Counted from the stretch's first letter, positions 1 through 11,792 are shown. The stretch is DNA of 64,000 bases from Anoplopoma fimbria (GCF_027596085.1 NC_072458.1:17891884-17955883), one strand, 5' to 3'. The notes: generated from the letters alone by a model not told the origin. A program made the numbers and translations.

Positions 1-1774
1 CATATGGATTTTTTTAGCCTTGACTTTCCTGGAACAGCTGGGAGCGCGAATGGAGTCCTGAAAGAACCGTCATATTTTTTTTCTTAATGAAAAAGTGCTG
101 AGCAATTTATACTGCAGCCTGCGGTTTACTCTGGGACTGTGAAAGTTATGTGTCATGGTGTGTAACGGTGCGGTGAGTGTGTGCATATATGTGCAAAAAA
201 GCTAACATGCAGCAGCCTTCAAGCTGGCATTGCATAAACATCACACCCAAATACTGCTGCCTTTCTTTACCCATCAACACAGCTGAAGTATAAAGCATCG
301 TCAGCTGTGCATGTTGCTTTAAACAGCTCCATCCACAGTGTGCATGAGCCCCAAAAAGTACCTGCCTAATTCAATACTGCTATATGTGTAGGAGTATAAA
401 TGATAGCTTCATCAACTGATATGAAAATATGACTCCTTTTGAATTATGAGTTTTTTTTAAGGTTAAATAGACAAAATGATTAGTTCAGATGTCAATTTTT
501 TGTGATAAATTCAAAGTACAGTCAACAGCTGATTGTTTCTCGCTTTATCTAATTTGCATGATAGTCTGAGTGAAACGGGAGCCAGTGGGGACAAAGAAAA
601 GGCAAAAGCCAAAAATACTAAGTGAGTCATTTTAATAGTGTTGTCTCAAGACGATAGTGACTCAGTCTGACATGGACTGTCCTTGACAGTGATGATGTAA
701 AAAATACTCCCACTTAAGAGACTCAAGAGGTCGCCAAAGCCTCCAAGTTTCAGATTGTATTTGCAGCAACTTTCCAGTTAAGGCTGACAGTCTCACGCAG
801 ATTTTTAGCCACAACTGGAGCTAAATCAAATGTTTTTTGTTCTGTGTTCAGAGAGTAAAAACCCTTATTCACCCTCTTTTTTTCACAGATTTCACAACTG
901 CAAATACTCAACAGACTCTTGTACCTGGAAGTCGGGTTCACTCATAGGTTTGCGTCGTCTTGTGGGCGTTTTAATGCCTCTGTTTGGAGACGGAGCTGCA
1001 CTCTAAGGCTGTGAGTGTGTACTTCCTTCTACACAGTGGGACATTTCACTACTCCACCACAACAACTACCACATCCTGCATGACAAGCGGTGCCAGAACA
1101 CTATGTACTGTATGCTGCTGTAGCAAACAAAACATGACATTATGACGAAGAAATGTAAACTCACCAGCACTCCCTCCTCAATTGTTTCTACGTGCCTAAT
1201 CCTGACACCCCTTAGAAAGCATAATGCAAATACGATAGATGCTATGCGGTGTGGTCTGAATATTACAGATATAAATATATAAAAGACACTGATGTTACGA
1301 TACTGACTGATACTGAATGACACTTTTTAAAGCTATGAGATTGTGTGGGTTTGTAAAATGCACATGGCATACAGATTCTGACAGCTTTGGCCTTAACTCA
1401 AAAAGTTTTGATTTGGAAAGCTGTGACACAACTACACACACCTTCCAGTGGAGTTATGACACATGATGATGCAACAATTCAGACACAAAGTAGCTTCTAT
1501 TTTGAAAGAAAAAGCATGGTGATATAACTCACACGTGTGTACTCAAACACCTGGGGTAAAGAAGGAAACAGGAAATAGGCTCCTAATGAATGGATTTTCC
1601 TCACTGCTAGCATTCAAAGGACAGATTAACTGATTATTGCTACCTATAGTTCAATGGGACTAGCTGTGTCTAGCAAAGTATTAACAATTTAATTGTTTTT
1701 TTGTGAAAACAAGTAAAACTATCAATACAATAATTATTCTGTCTGTATATATAATATTCTAGTTATTGTGGATG
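1..1774. other. AT-rich non-coding stretch, no gene seen
   Basis: Both strands contain only short reading frames (under 90 codons) without splice context or recognisable protein similarity. Short T runs and scattered TG/CA dinucleotides are the only structure. I see no repeat family I can name here. Confidence 0.6.
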
Positions 1775-1946
1775 TTTTTACTTTTTTTACTTACTTAATA
1801 TTCTTTACTGTTTTATTATTTATTTATAATACTTGTTTTGATCTTGTTTTTTTACCATGTCTCTTGTTTGCACTATACTCTCTGCTGCTGTAATCCTGTA
1901 AATTTCCCCGCTGTGGGACTAATAAAGGATTATTTATCTTATCTTA
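1775..1946 (+). mobile_element. 3' end of a non-LTR retrotransposon, (TCTTA)n tail
   Basis: A T-rich lead-in is followed by a 'TAAATTTCCCCGCTGTGGG' block, an ACTAATAAAGGATTAT segment with a polyadenylation-like AATAAA, and a short TCTTA-type terminal repeat. The same block recurs at 45669-45725 with a longer tail. This arrangement is typical of LINE 3' ends that are abundant in teleosts; I cannot assign the clade (Rex1/CR1-like is possible). Only the 3' untranslated end is present, as expected of a 5'-truncated insertion. Confidence 0.7.
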
Positions 1947-4280
1947 AAACTACAGATAATGTGAATCACTCGTTTTCGCGTTCAACTTGAGGTCTGCCGA
2001 TATTCTTGACCGCAAAAGTGTATAAACATACCGATAAAAACCTTTTAAAGCTGGAAGCATGAAAGAACTCCACATTCTTTGAGTCTGACATTAAGGTAAT
2101 AAAAAACACATTTGTACCGACATCCCCCACTTTTAAACTGACTAACGTATTGTTTAGCTTTCAGCAGAGAGCATCCTGTAAACCAGACACTGACACACAG
2201 AGAGAGAAGGCCTACGAAAGACTGGATCAAAGGTTGCACACTCACCACGTTCATGCTCGCTCATCTTCAAACTGATTCTCGGTGAGCCCATTTCTTGCAA
2301 ATGTTCTACTTTGGCCAGTTTAGTCAAAGGAGAAGCACAGAATAATGTAATGCATAAACAGGGTTTCCCACACTTGAAACATTCCATCTGAAAACGTTTT
2401 CAGAACTCTCCACACTGAAATTTGTGATGCTTTGAAACTGAAAACGTCTATAATCGTTAAAATGAAAAATGTAAACTTTCACTATATGATTGATAGTGTA
2501 GACAGGGCTGTGCTAGCAGGACCACCCTCTGATCAGCATACTATCACATCTACTCTACCCCAGTTGATTATACGTCAAGTAAAAAAGATACTCAGAACTA
2601 CAAGAGGTTCATGGTGATTCACACAAGTCAGTCTGAGCTCTTAAGAAACACCATGTTAAAATCAAACTCTTCAAACATGCACAAAAGCTATAGATGTTAA
2701 TATGTTTTCATATAGGCCTAAATCAGGAAGTCCGATGTGAATGTGTGAACATCCGTTCAGGGCTGATTCTTCAGATAAGATTCTTATGAGAAGTGTCTGA
2801 CAACATTATAGCAGGAACCTAAAGAATATAAAACACTTTTCTTACCTTTTCGCTTTCTGGCTCACAGGAGTCACATTCTGAAATCTTGCGTTGCAGCAAC
2901 ATTGTGGAAATCAGCTAAATATTCAAGCATGATATTGTGAATCTTTTAGATAACACTAAGCTACACTTTCTGTAGTCCAACACAATAAACACCAGCACTC
3001 CAGTCTCCAACTCTCACTCACGTTTCCACCGTTGTCTTGTGGCAACAAGTCACATGACACCATTTCAAATAGGACACATGAAGAGACCAGTCAGAAAGGC
3101 TTTTTATTTATCTGTGGGTTCCCTTCCATAATGTTGTCAGACACAATAACAATCTGAGGCTGTCACTGGCAAATACAAGAACTTTAAATGAATGACATGA
3201 ACGTTGACAGAGAGGAGCCTGTTTAGCGGCTGCAGTGTACTACCTCAATACTGGCCCAATTTCAAAAAGTGTTGTACCTATTAATCACTTTGACGAAAAA
3301 ACATTGGAAAATAAGGTCCAGGTCGAATCCAATGTAGTTGCCCCTTAACTAGGATACTTAAAACCAACAGATGGAGAACAGTGTATTCTTTGATAATTCA
3401 CTGTTGGCTCTGAAGTCTCCCTAGCGTTTTAAATTTATGGTATAATTATTTTTGGAAGACAAAACTTTGTTCTCAGAGAAGAAATCTAATAACTGTTGTT
3501 GCCAAATTGGTAAAAGGTAGAGTTCTTGTTTTAATTGGACAGTAAATGTTGAACATCCACACTGCTTCTGTGTACTACTGGGCTCTTATATGAACAAATC
3601 TCACCACACTTCAATAAAAATAATTTCATTAAAAGTTGCCCAAAGCTTTTGGCCCTATTGCATGGACTTCTTAAACAAATAGGACTTGCTTATGTGTCAT
3701 TAGATGGCCTTAGAAACTTCCTGAAGAAACCTGTGAGATTCAGTTGAAAAACTTTTGAGTTTAGAAGAATGTTCTATTAATAACATGTGCAATGTTTGGT
3801 TGTCCACATACTTTTGTGTGTACTTCTCAGAAAATACTGGACTATACTAGCTAACTGTTTATAGAATGTTGCATACACATCGATGCATCAGTATAAATGC
3901 ATCATTAAGTATTAATATACTTTAAGTACTGTTAATCTACTGTACTTCTGTAGTTTTACTTAGTGGGATTATGAATGCAGGACTTTAACTTTCAATGGAG
4001 TGTCTTTACATTAGTTCATTATGACCTTTACTTCTTTTTTCTTCAACGAATGCCTTTTTTTTAGACTGTTGCTTTATACAAACAAACAGAGGTACAATAA
4101 ATGCAAATAATAAGCAGTCGATGCTGCATTCAGCTAGAATAAAAATCATGGCTTTAGCTGTTTTGAAAACTCCAAGGGCATCAGGATCTCATCTGAGTCT
4201 AAATATCAGGCGTCCTAACAGTCTCCACTCGTAATCTCACTGTGCGCAAACCTCTGCCTGCATCATGAATCAACACCGAC
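1947..4280. other. Non-coding stretch with possible old transposon debris
   Basis: No credible exon. The segment about 3240-3850 ends in GGTTGTCCACATACTTTTG, which resembles the termini of Tc1-like elements, but I could not find the matching inverted end, so no element is called. The rest shows only short A/T runs. Confidence 0.45.
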
Positions 4281-5090
4281 GAGCAGCGGTAAACGATAGT
4301 CACGGCTTCGACCGACATGCATCTTATTTGAGGTGGCATTCAGATAAGAGTCGATCTTGATCCACCGACCATTATAATTAGAGCTCTCTAATACTTAATT
4401 TACGAAGCTGCATCAAACTGTGCAACGTGATACAGGTGCATCATCATGGCAACTGGTATCACAAAAAGGACAGCAGATGGTGTTTTCATTAAAGAATTCA
4501 AGCTGATAGAAGAATCAACCGAATGACTTGGTGTCGGGGAGTCTGCGGTGCACTTATCATATTACATTAAGTTCTCTTGCTGCCGGGAAAAAAAAATAAA
4601 AAAACACACAACATGCCCAATGTCAGAGAGGGTGGCTATCTGGTGTGTTTTGGAAATGCTGCAGTGTTCCTGTTACACTGTGCACAGTCATGAGCATGAT
4701 CCATCACCGCACACCGAGAGAGCTGAGCGAGTCCAAATAATGCATTACAACCAATAATCCATGCAGTGCTAACACAGTCATGACAAATGGCCGACAGCTG
4801 GAGCTTAACAAGTCACCTGCAGACTCATAAAGTATGTTTGGAAATCGAAGTCATCATTACATTTAAGCTCCAACACATTTTTTCCTATTTTATGCGTGCA
4901 GACGGAGGCCTTTTTGTTTTTCACTCTGACATCTCCTCGGAGCTGCACGGCCGTTCTGTTGGTCTTCATTTTTAATAAGCTGTCACATATATATATTTCC
5001 CCTCCTTGCAATACAATGCTGATTCTGTCGAGATTTACAGTAGCGCAAGCCTTTGCAGTAAATGTAGCAGCTGTCTTTATTTAATGATCA
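4281..5090. other. Candidate conserved non-coding sequence
   Basis: This block lacks microsatellites and known repeats and holds several homeodomain-type cores (ATTATAATTA, TACTTAATTTAC, TTTTTAATAAG), an E-box-like CAGCTG at 4796 and evenly mixed base composition. Overlapping short reading frames on both strands (4548-5084) have no family similarity. Enhancer function is only an inference; no alignment was possible. Confidence 0.25.
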
Positions 5091-6211
5091 CAACAATTTC
5101 ACAAGTGTTTTCTTTTTGTTTCTTGGTGATTAGCTGACATTAAATCAATCACAGTGAGGATTTGATGCATCAGCTGTTTCAAAATCGGTGAAGCAAGTTT
5201 TCCACGGCCCTCAATGAACAGCCGCTTAAACCCTGCAGGGGAGGCGTTTGCATTATGTGCTTTTTATAGTCGGCATGCTGTTCTAATGCACCCATGTGAC
5301 GGTCAAACCGTTAGCGCAGCCCTTTCATTGGAGTTTGGAGAACAGAACGCCCATTGTGTTTAAGTCTAATAATATTTTAGAACATATCTGTGGTTAAACT
5401 GCTCTGTTCTCCTCAATATTATATTATTATGTAACTGTATGATACGCCATCATATATCAGCTATATATACAGTACTGTTACAGGTAAAGAAGAATAATTA
5501 ATTGTTAGTTCTTGGATTTGAACATTACATTTTTTTTATGCTTTAAAAAGGACATTTTCCATGAATGTGGCCACTGTGACGCAGTTAGCCATTGTTGCTA
5601 ACTGCTAACTGCCAGCGAGCTACTTCTGTGTCTGGTCTGACTCAGAAATAATCGTTGGAAATGATTAATGCAAAAATCGTCAGAGGCTCACGCAACTTGC
5701 TCCAATATACTTCCTATCCATATTGGCTTAGTTTATTCTTAAACCTTGGATACAGCAGTTTGTAACCTTTGCAACTCGAGGTCCATTAAGTAGCTGTTCT
5801 GAAGCTTTTGACTACATGATCTTCATCAGAAGAGGGAGTTGTAGACGTTGAATTTCAGATTTTGTTGGACTTCTCGTTCATGTTGAGAACATCTACAATT
5901 CTGATTCCAATTCTTGATGAAAACCATGATATTCCCCCAAACACTCCAAAACACAGCTGCTAAATGGAAGTAACTGTCAAAGCCAACATGCAGGAAAAGT
6001 CCTTCAAGTGATCAAAAATAACAAGAAATGATTACCACATGACCAAGTCCTATGACAAAACATGCACAGTCTGCTGCTGTCAATCCCAAAGACAAGAAAC
6101 AGAGTAAACAGACAGATCCCCAGTCTGGCACATAATGCTTTAGCCTGGATCAGTACCAAGATTTGAGCTTCATTACATTTACATCACGACTCAGCACTGC
6201 TAGACCCTGAT

Positions 6212-6215
<4 letters not shown>
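5091..6215. other. Non-coding stretch, nothing recognised
   Basis: AT-rich sequence with scattered short repeats such as GCTAACTGCTAACTGCC near 5598. No exon, RNA gene or nameable repeat. Confidence 0.5.

Positions 6216-6298
<83 letters not shown>
6216..6298 (+). repeat. (TG)n microsatellite, about 83 bp
   Basis: Uninterrupted TG dinucleotides. Reading frames across it give only poly-Val/Cys or poly-His/Thr and are artefacts. It is long enough to be highly polymorphic and to adopt left-handed DNA under supercoiling. Confidence 0.99.
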
Positions 6299-6299
<1 letters not shown>

Positions 6300-7189
6300 T
6301 TGGCCACAGCAGGGAGGTCGAGTGAGGAGAAACAGTGTATTGGCGGGCTGCAGGTCTCTCACTTTGTGGAATTGAGCAACATGAAGGTCTTACCAGAGGA
6401 AGTGGTGAAGTCTGACTCCAGGCAGCGCTGAGGAGCTGCTGAGCTCCCCGAAAGAAACACCTACAAAAAAAAAAAAACACACACACAGAGCTGAGTCAAG
6501 CTAATGAGCAACTGAGATGAAAATTACAGTCCAGCTATGAAAAACCAGTAGTTCCTCAGGAAGACTAGAAAACGACCGCAAACATTTTGCCATGGCATCA
6601 AAAATAAACCCGAAGGCATTTTAAAGTTTAAAGTCTTTTTTTCTTTTTTTAATCACAGAAGAGGATATTTGAAGGAAGTAAATACGGCGCTGTGAAGCAC
6701 CGAGACCAGTTTAAACGCCTGTTGAGCGGAGTATGTGCTGCAGGATGCAGTCAGATCACTACATCCGGCTAAGATGACCTACATGCAACCCTTCCCTCAA
6801 CACAGCAACTCCCACAGCGGCTTTAAAGTAACCTCTGGTGGTTCATACATGTGGTCAACGCCACAAATACTTCCCCCACATGCTGCATTAAGGGTGGTGA
6901 AATCCCAGTATACATTTCCTAATCCCTTTTGAACACTCAAATAACTCAATATATCTTTTTTGTGCGTGTCCGAACAACCTTTTGGAAGGAAATCTGCCTT
7001 CAATGAAGCAACAATGACAAAACAACATGTGCTGGGAAGCAGAAATACTTGGGTTGGACTCCTAAGTCTGGTGTTTTGCCAAAAAAATCTTTGGAAGTGA
7101 TGTTAAGTTCATGTTGAGATCTCAAGGGAAGAAGAAGAAGAAAAAAAATAAACAGGAGAGGGTTTGACTATGATGAGAGAGAGAAAGGG
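6299..7189. other. Non-coding stretch
   Basis: Contains a short A12 run at 6464-6475 and a GAAGAAGAAG-AAA purine patch near 7131-7148. Reading frames of 60-70 codons on both strands between 6735 and 7003 are mutual shadows with no recognisable product. Confidence 0.5.
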
Positions 7190-7685
7190 AAGCATTTGTT
7201 TATGTCATTAATGGGCTGGTCATTTCTCCCCGACAGACGGCAATCACTTGTAATCAGACTTAATGGGCACTCTAATGGGAATGCTTTTCCTCCCTCCATG
7301 CTGTTTCCGCAGCACTCTTCAACACACTTGTCTACACACAAACAAGTGTGCACATAGATACGTGCGCGCACATATGCAACTCATCTGGGGAAAATGCAAC
7401 GCCGCACTTTGGTCTGAATTATTGTTTTAATAATACTGTCTATCCATAACAGTACAACATAATCAAGTCCTATTTGTATGTAATGCTAATTTACACATTT
7501 GCTTGTTCATATTCTCTTCCTGTCTGATTTGCATTCCATTTGCAGAGTCTCGGCTGGTTAAAGCTCGGTTCTGTCTCCTCCTGCTCTCAATTAACACTTT
7601 CACAAACATACAGTTCATAATGCTCATTAAAGGATAATCCGCTTTATTCATTTTGTTTTGCAGTCCTGGCAAACATCAGTTATGA
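7190..7685. other. Candidate conserved non-coding sequence, homeobox-site rich
   Basis: Dense TAAT/ATTA cores (GTCATTAATGGGC, GACTTAATGGGC, TCTAATGGGA, CAATTAACAC, CTCATTAAAGGATAATCC) and an octamer-like ATTTGCAT at 7528 lie in a repeat-free block. That density resembles vertebrate developmental enhancers. There is no open frame of note. The call rests on motif density alone. Confidence 0.3.
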
Positions 7686-8009
7686 GAATGATCATGAGAC
7701 CTAGGAACACACAATAAAATCACCAGCACTTTTATGATCACCGAACACTGTGAGCTGTCAGACTTCTTTGTAGTGATGCTGCTGTGTTCCCACATTAACG
7801 TGTAGCATAGAAAGGAAGGGCTCATCACATGGGTCGATGACAAATGAGCAGACCGTCAAAACCCCAAAACCCCCAAAACAATGGGTAGTCCTGCGATCCC
7901 AGCACGCTCCATGTTATTTTGGTAGCTTTTAACTGCTGTACGAATTAAAGTCATTTAACATCTGTGTGGAGGCACTAGAAAAAGTATAGTAGTGAATACA
8001 CAAATCACA

Positions 8010-8238
8010 AATAATATAATATACTATACTATAATATAATATGATATAATAGATGATATAATAAATATAGTTTAAATATAAAACAGAATAAAATAAAATA
8101 AGTTAAATAAAAAAATAAAATAAATAAAAAATAAAATAAATAAAATAAAAATAAAATAAATAAAATAAATAAAATAAATAAAATAACCTTAAGTTAATAA
8201 AGCCCCATGAAAAAATAAAATAAATAAAATATAATATT
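8010..8238 (+). repeat. A/T-rich simple repeat, ATAAT then AAAAT/AAATA units
   Basis: ATAAT-type units (8010-8070) pass into irregular AAATA/AAAAT units that run to about 8238, with one interruption near 8187-8210. Such tracts often grow from A-rich retroelement tails, but no element body is visible upstream. Confidence 0.9.
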
Positions 8239-8249
8239 TTATATCTTGG

Positions 8250-8621
8250 CAAAAATAAATTTTGCTCAAAGTTGCAGGTGGAGTTTTACACCTTAAGTTA
8301 TGCTATGGAGCTGCCTTTCTATCAGTGGGACTGGATCTCATGGACACACACACAAGGGCGCAAATGCAAATGTAGATTACGCTTCACACTTTTCCACTAA
8401 TCAACAGGTGGCGGTTACACACCTTGTTGTGCAATACAGCATAACAAGTTGTGTAACCGCCACCTGTTGATTAAGGCAGACAAGGATTGCAAACTGGAAA
8501 ACATGGATGTTAAAATAAAATAAAAAATACTTTTGCAAAATGTTTTACTATGTTTGCGAGAAGTACTGGAAATAAATTAAACTTGTTTGTGTACAACAAA
8601 AACTCCACAGGGCCCCTTTAA
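8250..8621 (-). mobile_element. Unclassified dispersed element with internal hairpin
   Basis: Read on the minus strand, the element starts TAAAGGGGCCCTGTGGAG, continues with TTGTACACAAAC, and contains a near-perfect 31-bp-arm hairpin at 8398-8473. The start matches a second, plus-strand copy at 23250-23335. Termini at the far end are unclear because the element abuts the A/T-rich simple repeat. No transposase is encoded, so it would be non-autonomous. I recognise the 'TAAAGG..CCCTGTGGAG' start from teleost sequence but cannot name the family. Confidence 0.5.
8398..8473. repeat. Inverted repeat: 31-bp arms, 14-bp loop
   Basis: The left arm 8398-8428 and right arm 8443-8473 are reverse complements at 30 of 31 positions, around a 14-nt loop. 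Transcribed, this would fold into a 76-nt hairpin of pre-microRNA size. It sits inside the dispersed element at 8250-8621. Confidence 0.95.
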
Positions 8622-9289
8622 GAAGCCATGGCAGGCATTTCCACATTGCCACACTTTGGACAGTGGTTTTGAAATGCACCGTTTAGGGGTGTGAAATGCA
8701 CTTAACATAGAGGAAAGAAAAGAATGCATTTCCAAATATAGTCTGCTAAGAGTGGACCTACTTAAGTCTCAAGCCTTGCAAAAGAACTAACAATGCAATG
8801 CACAGAGCTTTTTCCTCCAAGAAAAATGAGCGAGTTATGTATATATTAGTGCACATAATTCACTACTACATTATAAATCAGTGAGTTTTTCACTGAAAAA
8901 TCTCCTGCTCTCCAATTTAGATATTAATCCATACGAGTAGACACACACTTAAAGCCTTTTCAGCCTCAAATTCAATCTATTATCCTTTATTACGCCAGGT
9001 AACAGCTTCTATGCACAAGTTAAACGACATCTATTGCCTTCAGAGTTCAACAAGTCCAACTTAACTAGTCATAAAAAAAACGATAATGCAGCACCTTCCA
9101 AAACATTTACAGACTGTGACGCTATTATCCAGAAATGTGTGTGTGTGTATATATTTTTGGTGAAAAGATAGACACAAGGAGAGGGATGAAAAGAAAATGT
9201 GTGTGAAAAAAAACCCCAAACACCCACTGATAGACTCTGTTACTCAGTTTCCATGGTGATTTGAGTTATATCTGACAATGTGACGCACG
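8622..9289. other. Non-coding stretch
   Basis: AT-rich sequence with a short (TG)n at 9135-9148. No exon or recognised repeat. Confidence 0.5.
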
Positions 9290-9945
9290 CTTTCAGCATC
9301 CACTTTTGCTGTTAGTCTTCATCTTTTTCCAGTGCAGTGAGCTAATTGTATGAATGGTTCAGACTCAAGAAAAGTGAGCTAAAATGACATTCGGGCATGT
9401 GTCTGTGGCCTGGAGACGGTTGCTAAAAGACATCAGTACGAGTGTCCACACGCTCGACTGTAACGAGCGTAAATGGTTAAAGTGGGGAGGTAGGGCAGAG
9501 CTCCTCCTCTGTATTTCCCTCCAGGGGTGTGTCAAGTGGTTTGTGGGAAATCTTAAATGAATGCAAGGCTTTCTTTTCCCTGTGATCCTCTCTCGCGAGT
9601 CCCCACCTCATGTGTACAGTGTGATTAGACCGTGTGCTCCAATTAATTCACTACTAATTCCCAAGAATCAGTACTCGATGAATAGAACTTGCAGTGAATG
9701 TATAAACTGGATGTGTGTCTTCAAAGAGCAAGATGCAAGAATGTGGTCACAAATGCAAGAGCTGCTATCACCTCCTTTTAAAAGCTCACAAACAAATGCT
9801 GTGATTTCAGTGTTTTTCAAGCCGGGTGATCTGCTCGTATTAGCAACAATAGCTTCGGGGATGATCACCCACATCACCTTTTCTGCAGCGAGAGGCGCCT
9901 CTATCCAGTTGTTTATAATAGCATTTATTTTTGCACTCTGCTGTA
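9290..9945. other. Candidate conserved non-coding sequence
   Basis: Repeat-free block with balanced composition. It includes CTCCAATTAATTCACTACTAATTCC (9636-9660), a dyad-like GGATGATCACCCACATCACC (9858-9877) and TTTATAATAGCATTTATTTTTGC (9912-9934). An open frame at 9561-10040 ends in poly-Cys from the following TTG repeat and shows no recognised domain, so I treat it as chance. Enhancer function is inferred only from motif content. Confidence 0.28.
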
Positions 9946-9974
9946 GTTGTTGTTGTTGTTGTTGTTGTTGTTGT
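9946..9974 (+). repeat. (TTG)n trinucleotide repeat
   Basis: About nine to ten GTT/TTG units. It creates poly-Cys and poly-Gln artefact frames on the two strands. Confidence 0.98.
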
Positions 9975-11222
9975 GCTTCAGGCACCTGGCGTGCCTTTGT
10001 TGGTTTGTCAGAGAAGTGGTCTAAAAGCGCCGCAGGTTAACAAATGCTCAAATGCCCTACATAACTGCAGCTTTTTTTTCCTTCTGTCCAATCAGTTTAA
10101 AACATAAATGAGACATGATTTTATTGCATATTATAAACATATAAATCAGAGGGAATTGTGAAAGTAAAATATGTATCATGATAAAAAAAAGTACAATAAA
10201 ACATAATCTCTTTAGTCTTTAATTAGCTTAGTGATTGGCAGCAGCTGACTTTGTGGTAACTGTGTTCACCATTAATCACCAAAGAAAATATGATATTACT
10301 CTGCCTCATGCTTCAAACCATTTAAATGTCCTTGTCTTTGGTGATTCATATTATGGAAAAAAAAGGCCAAAGGGATCCTTGGATCTGAAGGGGGAAGAAA
10401 TGGAGCTCATTATGATCTAAGGCCAGTGTCCAAGTGTTTCAATGTGGGAAGAAAGCTGGAGCACTTAAGAAAACCATAACACTCCACCTAGAAAGGCTCT
10501 GTGAGGAGACACTGCAAAGCACTCGGGGAATATGCTTAATTAAAAGTTTCGTGATTTTACAGTCACTGTTCTGTATTATTATTTTATTTTTTACTACAGT
10601 ACAGAGAACAAAGAGACATAAATGATGCAAATACTTTTCTTCTGACAATGTAAACACTTACACACTGACTCATTATTAATTCATGTTCTGTCATGTTGAG
10701 GAGAGCCAAGTGTCATGATTATGAGCTTGATTTATGATTTATGATTCATTACTCATAAATGATTTGCAACACACCCGTTATTATTCTTTGTTAGATGGAT
10801 AAGAACATGCATGCAAAAACCCAAGACCACATCAGGCAGTATTCCGAATGTAGCATTTTCAGATTAAGTTAAATAAGGATTAATTAGGTTTTACGAGCAT
10901 TTTTTGGAAAGAGCGTCTCGATTGGAGTTTTTTTTACCGCAATTTGCAACAGATGCCCTCTTGCCTGTTTGCAGCGGCTTGGTCTGCTCTCATGGATTGC
11001 CGTAAAAAGAATAGCCTGAAGAACACAGATTTGCAAAACTTGCAGAACTGTAACAACAAAGGGGAGAGACATGACTGCAGTTAGGGTTAGGTAAAAAGGA
11101 ATATTAGTGGAATATTCTCTTTCATCAGCCATTTATAAAGGAAAGGAATATTGTTGGGTTTTTTTAAATCGGAAAAAGGCAAGTAAAGGCATGTAAATGT
11201 AGTCGATGACCAAATCTACAAG
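9975..11222. other. Non-coding stretch
   Basis: AT-rich sequence containing ATTTATGATTTATGATTCATTACTCATAAATGATTT-like imperfect repeats near 10730-10765. No supported gene. Confidence 0.5.
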
Positions 11223-11224
11223 TA

Positions 11225-11790
11225 CCGTATTTTCCGCACTATAGGGCGCACTGGATTATAAGGCGCACTGTCAATGAATGGTCTATTTTCGATCTTTTTT
11301 CATATATAAGGTGCACCGGACTATAAGGCGCATTAAGCGAAACAAAACAGTCAGTCAGTCAAACTTCCTCCACTTCCGTACCATTGATTCATTAACGTTG
11401 AATTCTCTCGCAGCTGCTCTATTCCCATGTTCTCCTGCGTGACTGACAGCCTTGAGTTTGAAGTCCGCGTCGTCAGCGTGTCTCTTGCCAGGAGCCATGT
11501 TGGGTCCTTATACACACACACTGTAATATTATGGTGAAGCACAGTGTGTATTACTCCGCGACGCTCCTGACTACGGTGGCCGTAATGCTGCTGCGGTGCG
11601 GCTTTGTAGTTTACCAAAGTCGTACTAAAACATGTTGACAGAGCGCCGTGTACCACACAAAACCGCCTCCAGGTCAGTAAGCACAACCAGAATTAATCCA
11701 TATATAAAGCGCTCCGGATTATAAGGCGCACTGTCGTTTTTTGAGAAAATTAAAGGCTTTTAAGTGCGCCTTATAGTGCGGAAAATACGG
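11225..11790 (-). mobile_element. 566-bp pogo-like non-autonomous DNA transposon
   Basis: Terminal inverted repeats of 27 bp (11225-11251 and 11764-11790) begin CCGTATTTTCCGCAC and match at 26 of 27 positions. The element is flanked by TA on both sides (11223-11224, 11791-11792), the target duplication of Tc1/mariner/pogo transposons. Copies of a GGATTATAAGGCGCA-type motif lie just inside both ends and at about 11317-11332, in the same orientation, and may be transposase-binding sites. The minus strand carries a short intact N-terminal transposase exon (11355-11498); the catalytic DDE part is absent. This is a deletion derivative that would need a full-length relative to move. Confidence 0.88.
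11355..11498 (-). pseudogene. Transposase N-terminal DNA-binding fragment, 47 aa
   Basis: An ATG-to-stop frame of 47 codons lies inside the pogo-like miniature element. It begins MAPGKRHADDADFKLKAV and contains the segment NRAAAREFNVNESMVRKWRK, the helix-turn-helix that I recognise from Tigger/pogo-type transposases (Brinker/Pipsqueak-like DNA-binding family). In full-length relatives this region binds the transposon ends and is followed by a CENP-B-type HTH and a DDE nuclease domain. Here the frame stops two codons after the WRK motif at a TGACTGACTGACTG run, and about 100 bp later the other terminus begins. No frameshift or stop interrupts the domain. Whether it is transcribed is unknown. 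A longer minus-strand frame at 11351-11686 is a different, meaningless frame. Confidence 0.82.
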
Positions 11791-11792
11791 TA

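Noticed and set aside
6150..6486. Frames of 70-100 codons rich in His-Thr or Val-Cys
   Set aside because: They translate the TG/CA microsatellite. The same applies at 13434-13844, 16002-16292, 18959-19189, 28166-28535, 31751-32066, 40680-41042, 41994-42477 and 55744-56216.
9561..10040. 159-codon plus-strand frame, and a 105-codon minus-strand poly-Gln frame over the same place
   Set aside because: Both owe their length partly to the TTG repeat. Neither shows a domain, a signal peptide I trust, or splice context, and they overlap on opposite strands.
11351..11686. 111-codon minus-strand frame
   Set aside because: It is in a different frame from the recognisable 47-residue transposase fragment within the same transposon.
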